A stretch of 64,000 bases of DNA from Liolophura sinensis (GCF_032854445.1 NC_088300.1:22735608-22799607), one strand, 5' to 3'; counted from the stretch's first letter, positions 1-15,200 are shown. The notes: generated by a model not told the origin, from the letters alone. Program-made: numbers and translations.

Positions 1-93
1 GTGTCCTATTGTCATGCGCAAGCCTTATTTAACTGGTTCAAATGGAGTGGTCTCTGATATCCCATGTGAGTTAGGATGCAGGTCTGAAGATGT

Positions 94-290
94 TTAATCC
101 CCATTAACATGTGTATTTACTAAGACTGTGGTAAGAACACAAAGCTTTGAGAGCTGACCCTTCTGAATCTTTCTATCAAATACATACTGGATGCCTCGGC
201 GTTTCCTCTTCATATAGACAACAACAGCCAGAACGATGAAGAAGAAAACAACCACACAAGTCACCACCACAGCCACTGTTATTTTAGGGT
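94..290 (-). CDS. Exon 17 of LTD-mucin gene: transmembrane helix and cytoplasmic tail
   Basis: Phase 1 in after TTTCTTGCAG; stop TAA at 94-96. Encodes a hydrophobic helix (ITVAVVVTCVVVFFFIVLA…) followed by KRKRR, the stop-transfer signal of a type I protein, and a tail of about 37 residues. Weak donors inside the tail (AAGG|GTCAGC, CTTA|GTAAAT) leave room for a further exon outside the window. No polyadenylation signal is seen in 1-93. Confidence 0.78.
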
Positions 291-3200
291 CTGCAAGAAA
301 ACGGTAATTAAAGGACATTAGGTTTGTAAGGGAACAGCAAGTGAGAGACATTAGGGTCTGCAAGGGAACAGCAAGTGGAAGATATTTGGGTCTGCAAAGG
401 AACAGCAAGTGAATGACATTAGGGTCTGCAAGGAACAGCAAGTGGAAGACAAGATACTAAGCAAAAACATTTGTAACTAGTATAAATGAGCAAAGGCTGT
501 TTTGAGAAAAGCAAACTTGACAAAATGCCAAGGTCTACATAATACTGTTTACATCAAGAATTTGCCCAGACAGAGATTAATGATTGCCTTATGTAGTCTG
601 AATTAACATTAGTACTGCCCCAATTCAGTATTAGGTCATTGTGCAGTCCTGAGTGCTAACCACCTCTGCCATGAAGGCCCCCAAAGTCAACATTAAACCT
701 TATTAACACATCAACGCAATAAACTTGAACTTACTATTACCCCCTGATGGAGAAACAGGACTGCAAAAGCTGAAGCAGCTGCTATTCACTGTGTAACTGT
801 GGTTGGCAAAGGTGACAGTCTTGGAAGACTTCACAAACGCCTTGTAATGTTGCCAGATGTTTTCTCTCTGCGAGTCGCTTGTTGCATAAATATTGGCTTC
901 CATCAGCACACTCCCACAGCTGAACGTCACATCTGTGAACAAAAGTAAAAAAAAAAAAATCTCTCTCCTACATTTTGATAATGTTTTCGACTACTGTTTA
1001 AAAGGAGAATCATTGCTGATTTTGTCAATGTTTTCCTCATTACATTTAAAGGGATACCAAACAGTCGCTGAAGTTCTTAATGCTTTCATTTACTTTTTAT
1101 GGGGTACAGAATCACCGCTTATTCTGTTTTCTGCATTTAAAAGGGTACAGAATTAGTGCTGATTTTGATGATGCTTTCATCTTGCTGACTGACTGACTGA
1201 CGTAAGAGACAGACAAACCTTCCAGCCTAAACGTATGCCTTATTTAAGCTGAATTTTCCGTACATTACTTTGGCATGGCCAAGGCTGAAAGCCTCAATTC
1301 AGGAAATCCTAGATCTATGTCAGTTTTGATTCTGTATCGTTTCAAGCTTGGAAGGGTAATTCCACGGTAATAAGACAGAATCAATACATAATATTCATAT
1401 TTAATGTACAATGAAGTTAATAAATATGATGCATCATCCACACAAATATAAAACCCCACGTTTGTCAAACCCGACAAATTACAACACATGTGCCTATTTA
1501 CAAGAACAAACTGACTGAGTTGTAAACAAGTAATGTGAAGGTAATCAATAAGCAATCAGTAATAGGTATGATCTATGATGATCTTCCTCTAGAAAAAAAC
1601 AACAGTACTGTACCACATTTCCAGCACTTACTCTTTAAGTTGGCCTCAGAAAAGCCACACTGGCATCGGCTGTTCACATTCACAATGATGTAGGAGGTCA
1701 CCATCACAGAATAATTTGGAATCTTAAAAAACTCTTTACAGTCAGTCTCCAGCTTGAACGCGATTCTTCTCTGATACTTATCAGATGGGCAATTGTTTGC
1801 TTGTCCCGGTGATGTAAGAGCTATAATGAACTGCGTGGAATTTCGAGCATACTGGTCACTGCATCTGCTGATTGATTCATTAGATTTATACACTCTGAAA
1901 CAGGAACAACATCAGGGCAGATTAATTTTCACATGCTAAAACGTTCTGATTCTCTGTTTTCCACTTATTTACATGTGCTGAAAATGACCTAAAATACTTA
2001 TTTACATGTGCTGAAAATGACCTAAAATACTTATTTACATGTGCTGAAAATGACCTAAAATTGCATCCATGGCTACACTGCATGTTTTGAATGATTCTGC
2101 GATTTTTTGTGACGCAACAAACAGGTGCCTTAAGGTTTGTTTGAGGTAAGCTGATGTCCTCCTGGGAAGATGTTTCATCAAGGATATTAATATTTCGTTA
2201 CATTTATTTGCTTGAAAATAAACCATATTTTCCAATGTTTTATGTCATGTCATTTATTTTTATATTCATTTATTTATCTGAATGGGGCTTAATGTTGCAC
2301 CTTAGAATATTTTTTTTTTTATTTTTTTATTTGACACCGTACTTTTGGTGTTTTACACTGTACTTAAGCTTCTTATGCACGAAGTCAGGACAAAATTAGA
2401 TGAAACAAAATCAAAATGAAGGTGAAAACAACAACACATGCAATTTCCTGGATACGCTTTCTGTGTGTCCTTGAACCAACCAATCAAATGTCCCTGGACC
2501 CACCAATCAAATGTCCCTGGACCCATCAATCAAATGTAGAACTGCGCAATTTGAAATACATGTACATGTACAATAAGTAATTTTTGAAGTTACCTATCAT
2601 GAGGCTTTATTCAGGGAATATAATGGCAATGTAGAAGTTTGGGGTCACTGTCTCAACTAAAACTATCAGAAGATGATTCACCATAATTCCTCAACACTTT
2701 TCACACAGGAAAAGAGCAATTTTCAGTGCAATTTATGTAATAAAAATAAAACTGAAATTTCACCTTTTTTGTCTTATACTTTGCCAGTAATTAAATGATT
2801 TCCTGCTTTTATTTTCATACCTTCTGACAACAATGAAAAGGATTTCATCTTCTTGTAAAACAACAATCAAACTTGACTTGGAAAATAATCCAGGCAATAG
2901 GTCCCGATGAAAAGCTTCATGGAAATGGATTTATTTATTATCTGATTGGTGTTTTATGCCGTACTCAAGAATATTTCACTTATACTACGGCGGCCAGCAT
3001 AATGGTGGAAGGAAACCAGGCAGAGCCCGGGGGAAACCCACGACCATCTGCAGGTTGCTGACAGACCTTCCCACTTATCATGAAAATGGAGCTGGTCTCT
3101 ATATTGACAAGTTACTCAATTATGACCAGGGCTGATGACTTCAACACAGGAAATCTACTGTTAGTTTCTATATGTATATATCCTACCCTGCTGCCTCAAT

Positions 3201-6200
3201 CACACCCACCCCACCCCTTCCATCAATAAGACTCTATCCTGTTCTTGGTTTCCCAACTTACACACGATCCTTGGTGATAAGCTTCTTGTCCACAGGGAGA
3301 TTGTTCAGAATAGCTTGGACAAATGGCGTGGTCATGTTGGATAAGGTTGAGTACACAACAGCATCTACCACACGGCTGGGTGTCATCTCACTGGGCGCAG
3401 AGCACTGCCACTGACGTCCATCGTAAAGGGCTACAGCACCCAACTCTGCATACTGGAAGAAAGAAATGCACAGAAAATCTTTCACAGGTGTGTGTGTAAT
3501 ACATTTGGGTCATTCCGTGTCATTTCAGCCAGCTGTTGTGGTGACCCTCTTGGATTTTGCTGAAAACATTCTTACAAATGCCTTGACATGAGAAAGATTT
3601 CCCAAGTTACAGCCCCAAATTCCAAGTGGTTTTTGAGATATGACCATCTAAAAACACCCTGTAAAGTTCATTTTCAACAGTCGCAAATAGAATATGTGTA
3701 CTGAAGGCATTTTTGGATGACCATAACTTCCAATTCAATGGGCCCAGAAGTCTGAAAAACTACCTACAGGGTATTTTCTACCCTGGCTCTCCAAATATAG
3801 AATCAAAAAATAAATATCTTCAATACTTTTTTTAGATATATGCCCCTAAATATTGTGTTTCGTTCAATGCATATGCTATATTCTGCAATATATATGACAA
3901 TTTGCAGAAGAAAGTCTGACCAGTCTGAGGTATTATTATTTATGTAGTTGGTGTCTGAACTTTGCTCCAGGACAAAAAAGCAGACATTTTACCTCATTTT
4001 TGTCTTAACTGATCCCCATGTTGACAGTTGAACAACTCTTTGAAATTTTTTCCACATCTTTTCACATACAAGACATTTATCAGTCTTATGGGTGAAGTAA
4101 ACCAGACTGCCCAGGTAAACCACCAGCCTTGGGCAAGCTGCTCACAAGCTTTCCCTCATGAGTGTACAGATACTGACACAGTGTACAGACACTGACACAG
4201 TGTACAGACACTGACACAGTGTACAGATACTGACACAGAGTACAGATACTGACACAGAGTACAGATACTGACACAGTGTACAGATACTGACACAGTGTAA
4301 AGATACTGACACAGAGTACAGTGTACAGATACTGACACAGTGTACAGATACTGACACAGTGTACAGATACAGATACTGACACAGTGTACAGATACTGACA
4401 CAGTGTACAGACACTGACACAGTGTACAGATACTGACACAGTGTACAGTTACTGACACAGTGTACAGATACTGACACTGTGTACAGATACTGACACAGTG
4501 TACAGATACTGACACAGTGTACAGATACTGACACAGAGTACAGATACAGATACTGACACAGTGTACAGACACTGACACAGTGTACAGATACTGACACAGT
4601 GTACAGATACTGACACAGTGTACAGATACTGACACAGTGTAAAGATACTGACACAGTGTACAGATACTGACACAGTGTACAGATACTGACACAGTGTACA
4701 GATACTGACACAGTGTACAGATACTGACACAGTGTAAAGATACTGACACAGTGTACAGATACTGACACAGTGTAAAGATACTGACACAGAGTACAGATAC
4801 AGATACTGACACAGTGTACAGATACTGACACAGTGTACAGATACTGACACAGTGTACAGATACTGACACAGTGTACAGATACTGACACAGTGTAAAGATA
4901 CTGACACAGAGTACAGATACAGATACTGACACAGTGTACAGATACTGACACAGTGTACAGATACTGACACAGTGTACAGACACTGACACAGTGTACAGAT
5001 ACTGACACAGTGTACAGATACTGACACAGTGTACAGATACTGACACAGTGTACAGATACTGACGCAGTGTAAAGATACTGACACAGTGTACAGATACTGA
5101 CACAGTGTACAGATACTGACACAGTGTAAAGATACTGACACAGAGTACAGATACAGATACTGACACAGTGTACAGATACTGACACAGTGTACAGATACAG
5201 ATACTGACACAGTGTACAGATACTGACACAGTGTACAGACACTGACACAGTGTACAGATACTGACACAGTGTACAGTTACTGACACAGTGTACAGATACT
5301 GACACTGTGTACAGATACTGACACAGTGTACAGATACTGACACAGTGTACAGATACTGACACAGTGTACAGATACTGACACAGTGTAAAGATACTGACAC
5401 AGAGTACAGATACAGATACTGACACAGTGTACAGATACTGACACAGTGTACAGATACTGACACAGTGTACAGACACTGACACAGTGTACAGATACTGACA
5501 CAGTGTACAGATACTGACACAGTGTACAGATACTGACACAGTGTACAGATACTGACACAGTGTAAAGATACTGACACAGAGTACAGATACAGATACTGAC
5601 ACAGTGTACAGACACTGACACAGTGTACAGACACTGACACTGTGTACAGATACTGACAAAGTGTACAGACACTGACACAGTGTACAGATACTGACACAGT
5701 GTACAGATACTGACACAGTGTAAGACACTGACACAGTGTACAGACACTGACACAGTGTACAGATACTGACACAGTGTACAGATACTGACACAGTGTACAG
5801 ACACTGACACAGTGTACAGATACTGACACAGTGTACAGATACTGATACTGTCTTAAATGCGTATATAGGCTTCACAAACCCCATGTGGCTTGTTTCTTTT
5901 TCTTTTCTTCTGATTGGTGTTTTATGCCGTACTCAAGACTATTTAGCTTATATGACGGCGGCCAACATTATGGTAGGAGGAAACCGGGCAGAGCCCGGGG
6001 GAAACCCACGACCATCCGCAGGTTGCTGGTAGACCTCCCCACGTAACGCCGGAGAGGAAGCCAGCATGAGCTGGACTTGAACTCACAGCGACCACATTGG
6101 TGAGAGGTTCCTGGGTAATTAGGCTGCGCTAGTGCGCTAAGCAGGTAAGCCACCGAGGGCCACACCATGTGGCTTGAGTTAGCTCTATGGTGTGTTTACA

Positions 6201-9200
6201 GGTCAGCCCATAGTGTGGATATGACAAGCTGGTTCTTCATTACAAGACTTTTCCAGGCCCAAATACAAAAATGCCTGATTTTCAAATAAGTTACTTTTAC
6301 AAGGCCTTGCGTTTTATGGCCGTGTATGAACCCAGAGCTATAAGTACATATAGTTATAGCTATAACATATAACATTTTTCCAGGTCCAATTACAAAATGC
6401 CCGTTGCTAATGGTTGTGGGTTTAGCATGGTTTTTTCTCCCACCATGATGCCGGCCACTGTCATATAAGTGAGATGTTCTTGAGTGCAGCATAAAACACC
6501 AATGAATAAATACATAAATAACTAAATACCTCATTTCATGACTTTTCGTGAACTAGAAAATGAGTTTCAAATTCCAGGCTTTTCAATGTTTTCAAGGTTC
6601 AATGAACCTGGAAACTGCAAGTGGTAAGATGTTTCCACGTCCAACTACAAAAACTCCAGGCTTCTCTACGCCAAACAAGTAATATTTAATTTCCAGGCTT
6701 AACTTTCAAGTTTTCAAATCCCTGCACAAACCCTGAGTGTTCATACCGGTTGAGAGAAGACTACATTTGGTTTCTGGTCTTCCGATCCTCCCAGGAGGAA
6801 GTAACCATTCTCATCTGTCTTAAAATTCTCCAGAGACTGGTTGTAGTAAGACTTCCCATCAGTGGCATTGTAAAGCACCAAGACAAATCCCTGCAGATAT
6901 GTTGATTTGAGACCTGCAAGTAAAATCCTCTTATTAAGTGTTGCAGGCAAATAACAAAACAGCTAACAAAACAGCTAACAAAACTCATTTCTTTGTAGTG
7001 AGGTTTCTATAGCCCATGTGTGTTATATATGTTCCAAGAGAATACATATAGAGAGAAATAGCAATTTATCATTTATTTATTTATTTGAACCCGGGGGAAA
7101 CCCATGACCATCCCCACGTTGCTGTCAGACCTTCCCATGTACGCAGAGGAAGCCAATATAAGCTGGACTTGAACTCACAGCGATCGCACTGGTGATAGGC
7201 TCCTGGGTCTTTGCACCTCGGTGGCGTGCTAACCCCCTCAGCCACGGAGGTGCCTTTATTTATTTACATGAATTTATAAATCTGCTTGATGTTAAATGCC
7301 ATACTCATTTATTTTTCACCTATAGGATGGTAGCCACATTTATGGATGGAGGAAATTGAGGCACTTGGCGTAAACCATCCGCTGTTGACAAGTTACTAAA
7401 TGTGTAATTTGCCATACGTGACGTACAGACTTGCATGCACAAATGGTCCAATAAACCTTGATGATTGCTTCAGTAGGCAATTTATGAATTAGGTGTCCAC
7501 AAACAGCCTATGATGTCCAATTTCAAGTAACCCTAAGAAATGTAAATGACCTGTACAATGTATTACTCAGTATGGTATAAAGCTTAAATAGCTTTCCATA
7601 CTTTTCCTAAATGTATGTGTCAAATATATGTCAGAGGCCGCTTACACAAAGGAATCGCTAGCTAAGTTGATTGTTAAAAGCATAAGTTGCCAAGGTAGTT
7701 ACAGTCAACTTAGGCTACGATCGCTTTGTGCAAGAGGCCTCTGGTCAGCTAAACTTAACATTAGCTAAATACAGTGTCCAGGAAAGCCGGGCAACCTGCA
7801 GATGGTCGTGAATTCCCCCCCCCCCACCCCCACCCACCGCTTTGCCCGATTTCCTCCTGCCATAATGATGGCCACTGTCGTATAAGGGAAATAATCTTGA
7901 GTACGGCGTAAAACACCAATCAAATAAATAAATAAATAAATAAATAACGAAAGCCCGGTTATGAGTGATACCTTTCAATTCCACAAACCCAAGCTCCATC
8001 TTGCTTGGTGGATCAACATTGACCTCATTAATAAGTACTTTAGGAAGTGCAGGTAACGAGTTGAAGTAGTTCTTAGGACAGGTGTTGCTCTTTCCAGGTG
8101 TGGGCTGGGATAGCGAGAAGACTAAACCTTTCCTGGTGAAATTGCAGTAGAGGCACCGAGATACACTCCAAGCCTTCTGGTACAAGAGAACAGGTACACA
8201 AATATAAGTCTGGGCATGGGTCTTTTTTTCCTGCTACCTGGCAATACTGATATTTACCAAGGAGATGTTCTGGTACAGGAGAACAGGTACACAAATACAA
8301 GTCTGAGCATGGATGCTTTTTTCCCGATACCTAGTAATACTGATATTTACCATTCAAGTCTTCTCGTACAAGAGAACAAGCACACAAATACAAGCTCTGT
8401 CTCAATGTATGAACAGATCAAGAATTTTTTTTTTCTGTCAACACTTGTACACCTCTGGAGAACAAAACTTACAGTTTGAGCATTAGCTATTTCCCACTAC
8501 ATTGTACTACACTCTGATATACCCTGTGTGATCTGACATAGGTGAATAAATGCAGGTGCACAAAACTTACAGCTTGAACATTTGCTATTTCTCATCACAT
8601 TGTACTACACCCTGATATACCCTGTGTGATCTGATATAGGTGAACAAATGCAGGTGCACAAATACAAGCACAAAACCTCCTACAGGCTACACCAGTATCC
8701 ATGGATGACCAGCTATTGTCGTTAGATATGCATCTAAAATGTAGAAGTTAACTTAGTAGCCTATTTGTTTGGCAGAAAAGGTCTGCAAGATTCATTTTAA
8801 GGTGACACTTCAGCAGTATTCATTCTGTGATGGTGATCCACATCTTTTGGGAGCCGGAAATCCTTTTCACTTACCTCAGAAGGCTTTGATATATTCACAA
8901 AACTTCCAGCAGGTGTGAGAGAAGAGATCAATGCCTTCACTTGGCTCTCCAAACGTCCAAACACTACAGCATCGATCACATCACTTAATCTCGCATTTGA
9001 CAGCCATTCTGTTTTATCCAATTTTTTTGGAGGGGTCTGGAAGTGAGAAATGTAAACAATAATAAACTTTGAACAGATAACACCATTATTACAACAACTT
9101 CAATATTTACCAAATTTTAAAAAATACTGACATTTTACTGACAGGGATCAGTATTAAAAGCTAACATAAAATTTAATGTTTATCGATATCATTTCTGCAA

Positions 9201-12200
9201 ATGTTTCTTGAAAAAACAACATATCTCTCAAATATATATATATATGTACATGTATGTATGCAGACCTTTTTGTCATTTTTAGAAACTTCACTGCTGTTAC
9301 AGTAGTATCATTGTTAACTGATGGCATTAGAATCTGTTTTATACCAAAAAAGTACTTGTAAAAGCGTGCCATGCAAATAACAACAATTCTGTTAGATTAA
9401 GTAACACCTGATTACAATGCAACATTTTTAATTTTTCCAGTCCTTGCTGTTCTATTTATATTTTTGTGATTGCATCTATATCGTAAAAGGACACCAGATT
9501 ACCTTGTACAGGGCAATAGCCCCAGGCTTCAATGCCCAAAATGAACTGTTTGCTGTCAGATTCTTATTAGGTGTGAAGCTGCCTCCCTTAGGTCCCAGAA
9601 GAAAATAGCCACTGCTATTTGTCTTTTGATTCCAAAGATCAACCGGTGTGGGAGAGGACGGGGAGGTTCCGTTGAAGGACACAAGCACAAAGGGATTGAG
9701 AGATGTGTTTCCCGCTCCTAAATCGTACAGTTCCACAAACACCGATCCGTTCATACTGACTTCATTAATCACAACCTTTGGAACCTGACATTTGTTGGTC
9801 ACATCTGTAACAAAATAAATCAAGGCCAAGTTCATGAAAAAAAAAACGATTAGTGAAGAAAGTAATACAGTCACAAGTTGTAGCTGACACACCACAACCA
9901 CCTCCTAAACCAAGTTGTTCAAAAGCTTAAAAGTTACATTAAATAAACAACAATGTATCTCAAATGAAAGATAACAGCAAAGTGTGTCCAGAAAAACTCC
10001 ACATTATATTTTTTACACTTTACACTGTGATTCTTCAATCTATTTGCATGTTCTCAGGGCATTATTCTGCGTAGACTGTTAAAATACTTATAGTGAAGCA
10101 CGGAAGTTGACCAATCCAATCAAAGGCAAATTAAAAATACGCATAAATTGCACTGAAAGTTGCTCTTTCCTAAAGGTACCAAGAAAATTAGAAATTACCC
10201 AGAAATTCCACAATAAATCAATTATATTCTACATACCTTTCTTGTGACCATACTTTCCACATAGACCTTAGCTTAGACATAAGTCAAATTTGATATACCC
10301 TAATTCCTCAATCTTTGTGCACTGATTGGTTGGATTGACCAATTTCAGGGCTTCGAAAAAAAAAGTATAATTTTAACAGTCTGCACAAAATAATACTTTC
10401 AGAGTATGCTGGAAAAAACGTCTTGCAAACAAGCGAACAGGTTTACAAATTACAGTATATTAGGATGAGAAAGTGCTAACATCTGACGTAACTATTAGCA
10501 CATATTTGAACAGTTGGCAAAAGAAGTCTGACGTAATCATAATGTACTACGTCTGACCTTCATGGATGTAGTAACACAAAACAGCTTTCAATAGAATTCA
10601 CGGCGTAGGAGCCAACAAACTTCCACGCCTCAGATCAGGCATACAAGTCTGATACACATCCACAAAGCAATGTTTGACACAAGTCTTTTACATTCACATT
10701 ATTGAAATCAAAGTTTTGAACACACCATTAATTAAACTGGCATATGATGACATATCACTAAACACTCTGAACTCTGAACGTATCACTTGGGAGTTCCAAA
10801 GTTTTCTTCCAATGAGGAATTAAACTGATTGTTCGATTCCAGATGGTCAGTGTTCAGCTTTACGGGGAGATGCAGAGGCTGTAACCAATCTTCCCAGTTA
10901 AATATGCCGGGTTAAAGGATACATAATATATTTGATATACATTTCTATCTTACGGCGTGACCTAAAGGTACAAAAAAAGCTTCTCCGCTATCTTTTTAGG
11001 GAGTAAAAATGGTTTTAAACTACAGTCTTCCTGAACATCCCAGCATGTTAATCAACGACGTCATTTCCAAATATTCCTGACCGCTGACAGAAAATATGCA
11101 TAAAATAAAAGAAGGGTTATTCACAGATATAAATAATGCCTCAAAAATGAATTTTCTTTTGTCGCTCTGTTTAGCATATCTTTCTTCATAATTTTTTCAA
11201 ACCATACTCTTCAGTTTTGTAGTACCTTTTCACACATCCTTTAAGTAAGTGAAATAGTATTCAGTAGGATATCAAACAGCAATGAAGTTAAAACAAATTC
11301 TACTATAAAAAAAAATTGATTTGCGGACTCCGCTACTGTTGCAGTATCATCTGAACCCTGCAAATCTCTGTGACTTGACTCTGTACTTTACCATTACCCA
11401 CAGAGATACTGCTTACATTAACTCCAATCCAGCATATGCTTTACACCCTTAATCTCTAGCATTCCATTATCAAGACTTGGGTGTGGGATTCATCACGGTT
11501 AGAGGTGGGAGGAAACTGCTGGACTTTGAGTGCGAAAAAATGGGCCTGATCTGATTTCCCAGAGCACCGTCACATTAGCAGTGGCTAATGGTGAAGTACA
11601 GAGTCAGGGCATTTATTTGATGGGTGTTTTATGCCGTACTCAAGAGTCTTTACTTCTATGACAGCGGCCAGCTTTGTGTTGGGAAGAAACCAGGCAGAGC
11701 TTCTTGGAAACCCACAACCTTCTGCAGGTTGCTGAAAGACCTTCCCACGTAAGTCCGGAAAGGAACCTAGCATGAGCTGGACTTGAACTCACAGCGACCA
11801 CATTGGTAGGAGGCTCCTAGGTCATTGCACCATGCTGGTGTGCCAAACCTTTCAGCCACGGAGGCCCCTGCCTGATCTGAGTTAACCCAAGAAAGTCTGT
11901 GCCGCTAATAGTGGAGTAGAGAGCCAAACCAAAGAGACATGCAGGGAACAGTTTTATCACTTCTTTTTTTTACATGTAAAGCTGACATACTTTTCGTTGC
12001 TGGCATCAGCCAGAAGGCTCTCATCATCTTCAAGACACTGGGCACACATCTAGATATTGCAGTCTCATTATTAGGTTTCATCTGTATGCCTGTCTGTTTG
12101 CTAGCAGCACCGTCCAGAGCCTTCATCAAAGCACTAGGTGAGTCTGATGCAGTGGCGCTGTACACCACGAAGTCCAGGGCCATGGCATTATGTTGGAGCT

Positions 12201-15200
12201 GTTCAAAATCAGGGATGTTCGCATCTGCATGAGCCAGCCTGTAGAGAACCACGGCACTGCTGACCTCAGGGTCACGATTCAGCTTCAGACTCTTCTGACC
12301 AGCACCATCAGGGGTAGCTTCAACTAAGTACAGAGGTGAGGTCCTGCAGAGACAAAAACACAATTTTACAGGTGAAGTTCAAGTCTCAAAGTTGTCTTTT
12401 ATTTTGATATAGCAGCAAAGGTAGTAATATATTATTTATTAACAATGAAGAATGGTTGTATTTACCTAAGATGCATTGTATTCTTTGATTTAACTGCCAA
12501 TAGTGGCAGATTTAGTGACTACTGGAACCTTGTGGTGTCCCAGTCTCTTGGAAGTTGTGTTAAACCGAGCTATGATGTAAATTAAAACACATGCAACCTA
12601 CTCCACCGACGCCAGACTTGGTGGCAGAAGTCGTGTACTGGTCAATGGCACCACTTGTCAATGGCACCACATGTCAGTGGCCACTATCTCCTCCAGTGGT
12701 CATAGGGCAACAAATGGAGCACACCCTTCAAGAAACCTTAACTGAACCTCTCTGAGTAAAAGTCTCTAAAAATCTTGGTGGTTATGAGAAGAAGGACATG
12801 GGCAATTTGATGGGACAATTTTATTATTCTTACATTTTTCCCTCTAGTTTGTAGACTGTTGTAATGTTGATTGGGTTCCCTGTAAGGCTGACCAGTAACA
12901 AGCCATCAAGAGCCAGATTATCTGCTCCCTTTAGTTCCACATAATCTTCAGTCGCTGACTTCCCCAGGTACACTTCGTTGATTACAAGGCTAACACCTGC
13001 TGCAAACGGAGGATTGAAATACATTCAGACAGCACCCCGTTAAGTCACATACATATGCATCCAATATACAGTACCTCTAGTATACAAGACAATGTGACTA
13101 CTGTGTTTTCTGAATATTTATTTATTGATTGAGCCATACTCAATATTTTTTTCACGTATACAATGGTAATCAGTTTTATGGGCGGAGGAAGCTAGAGAGC
13201 TCAGAATAATAAAACCACCAACCTTTGTCGAGTTAATGACAGTCTCTACCATGTGCTGATATGCACACCACATTAGTGGCAGAAAAGTAGTCTTCAGCAA
13301 ACAACAAAATACACACAAATGTGTTTTCTGAATATTTTCTAAATATTTATTGATTGATTGCTGTTAAACACCATAATCAATAATTTTTAACTTATATGAT
13401 GACCTGTTTTATGGGTGGAGGAAGAGCCTGTAGTTAACCACAAACCTTTGGCAAGTTACTGACAAACTTTATCATGTCCACATATGTACATCATACTAAT
13501 GTTATAAAGTGGTCTTCATCAAACAATGAACTGATACGTAAGCATCATTGAGGAGCACACCCAGGATCTGAATTTAGTGAAGACTGGGTAAAGCCACCAT
13601 GGTTCAACACCAGTTAGGTACACATACCTGGGGGCAATGATGTAGACGGTGTTGTGGGGGCTGATGATGTTGTGGGGGCTGGTGACGTTGTTTGGGCTGG
13701 TGACGTTGTTTGGGCTGGTGATGTTGTTTGGGCTGGTGATGTTTGGGTTGGTAATGTTGTTTGGGCTGTTGACTTTGTTTGGGCTGGTGACGTTTGGGCT
13801 GGTGATGTTGTTTGGGCTGGTGATGTTTGGGTTGGTAATGTTGTTTGGGCTGGTGATGTTGTTTGGGCTGGTGACGTTGTTTGGGCTGGTGATGTTGTTT
13901 GGGCTGATGTTTTGGATGGTAACGTTGTCTGGGATGGCGACCGAGTAGTGGCAGATCCTGGGCATGGATTCTCCTTCCCGGGGCTGGGCGTCATGGACAC
14001 AAACATCTCCGGTTGTTGGGGACAGTAGCTCATAGACAGGTCACGTTCCAAGGACATCTGAGGCAAGTTCACCTGCCATCAATGACACATGAGGAGGAGT
14101 ATATTTTCTATATTTTGAAAGTCACATCTTCAAAATGGTACATTTAAATCTCCAAACATATCACCAACTCTGTACAGTAGTCAGCTAATTTTGATCATGC
14201 TTGAACTTTCTCCAAAGCACAGAATTTCTTATCTTAACAGCAAATGACAGCACTTATTCTTCTGACTACTGTGTATGGCCTTCAGTTTAAATTGGGGACA
14301 AACAGCACTATGGAATACAGAATCCAACCCCACATTTAAAGTCCACATCATATCTCTATGCTGTGAAATATGTCAATTATCCAGTGTATACAAAGCAACC
14401 ATATTTAAATTAAATAACCCACCAAATACGTAAAATTTTCTTCAACATTTTGAAACACTACTTTTGTGCCGGGTTGGGGGGGGGGGGGGGGGGGGGGAAG
14501 CAGTGAACTTCACACAAATATACTACTAGTATATCTTATACTGGACACCAGACATGACACTCCACCCAGTCACTATATACTGATACTGGGACAACCAGTC
14601 ATGTTTCCTTGTGCTAGCGTCTCAGTTCTGAGCGCCAAGCGAGGCAACAACAAGTACCATTTTAAAATTCTTTGGTATGACCTGACCCATGATAGGTAGC
14701 AAGGTCACCGACTTCGGGGAGGACACTCTAACCATTAGGTTGCCGAAGCACTCCAATGTAGATATATACAACAAAATATTAACATGATGTCACTTAACAC
14801 ATATACAAACCTGGGTCTTGTTGACAGCCGTTAAAAATGACTGGCTAGCATTGCTCCCAAGGTTCCCATAGACCACAATGTCCAACAAATTTTTTGTCGT
14901 GAGGATGAATGGAGTGCTCGCAGTTCCATCAGGAATCCAGTAAAGAGCAATGGCTCCAGATCTCGTCTACAAAACATCAAACATCGTTCCACCGTACATT
15001 TCAACACATACACCATGTACGTGCAAAAACAACTGGTTAAGATTTTGTTTTGATTCTCTTTGTGCATGGACCTTCTAATTTCACCAGGGGCCTCCGTGGC
15101 TCAGTCGGTTAAAGCGCTAGCGCAGCGTAATGACCCAGGAGTCTCTCACCAATGCAGTCGCTGTGAGTTCAAGTCCAGCTCATGCTGGCGGCCGTACGTG

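Noticed and set aside
4142-5884. Open frames of up to 580 codons on the minus strand
   Set aside because: They are translations of the 19-bp satellite, equally open in all three minus frames, with no splice sites linking them to the gene.
13649-14028. Plus-strand frames rich in Gly, Val, Leu and Phe
   Set aside because: Antisense of the mucin exon, which has matching splice sites and domain context on the minus strand.
15087-15190. A tRNA gene
   Set aside because: tRNA-like boxes are present but belong to the SINE head; the sequence does not close as a cloverleaf and continues into the SINE body.
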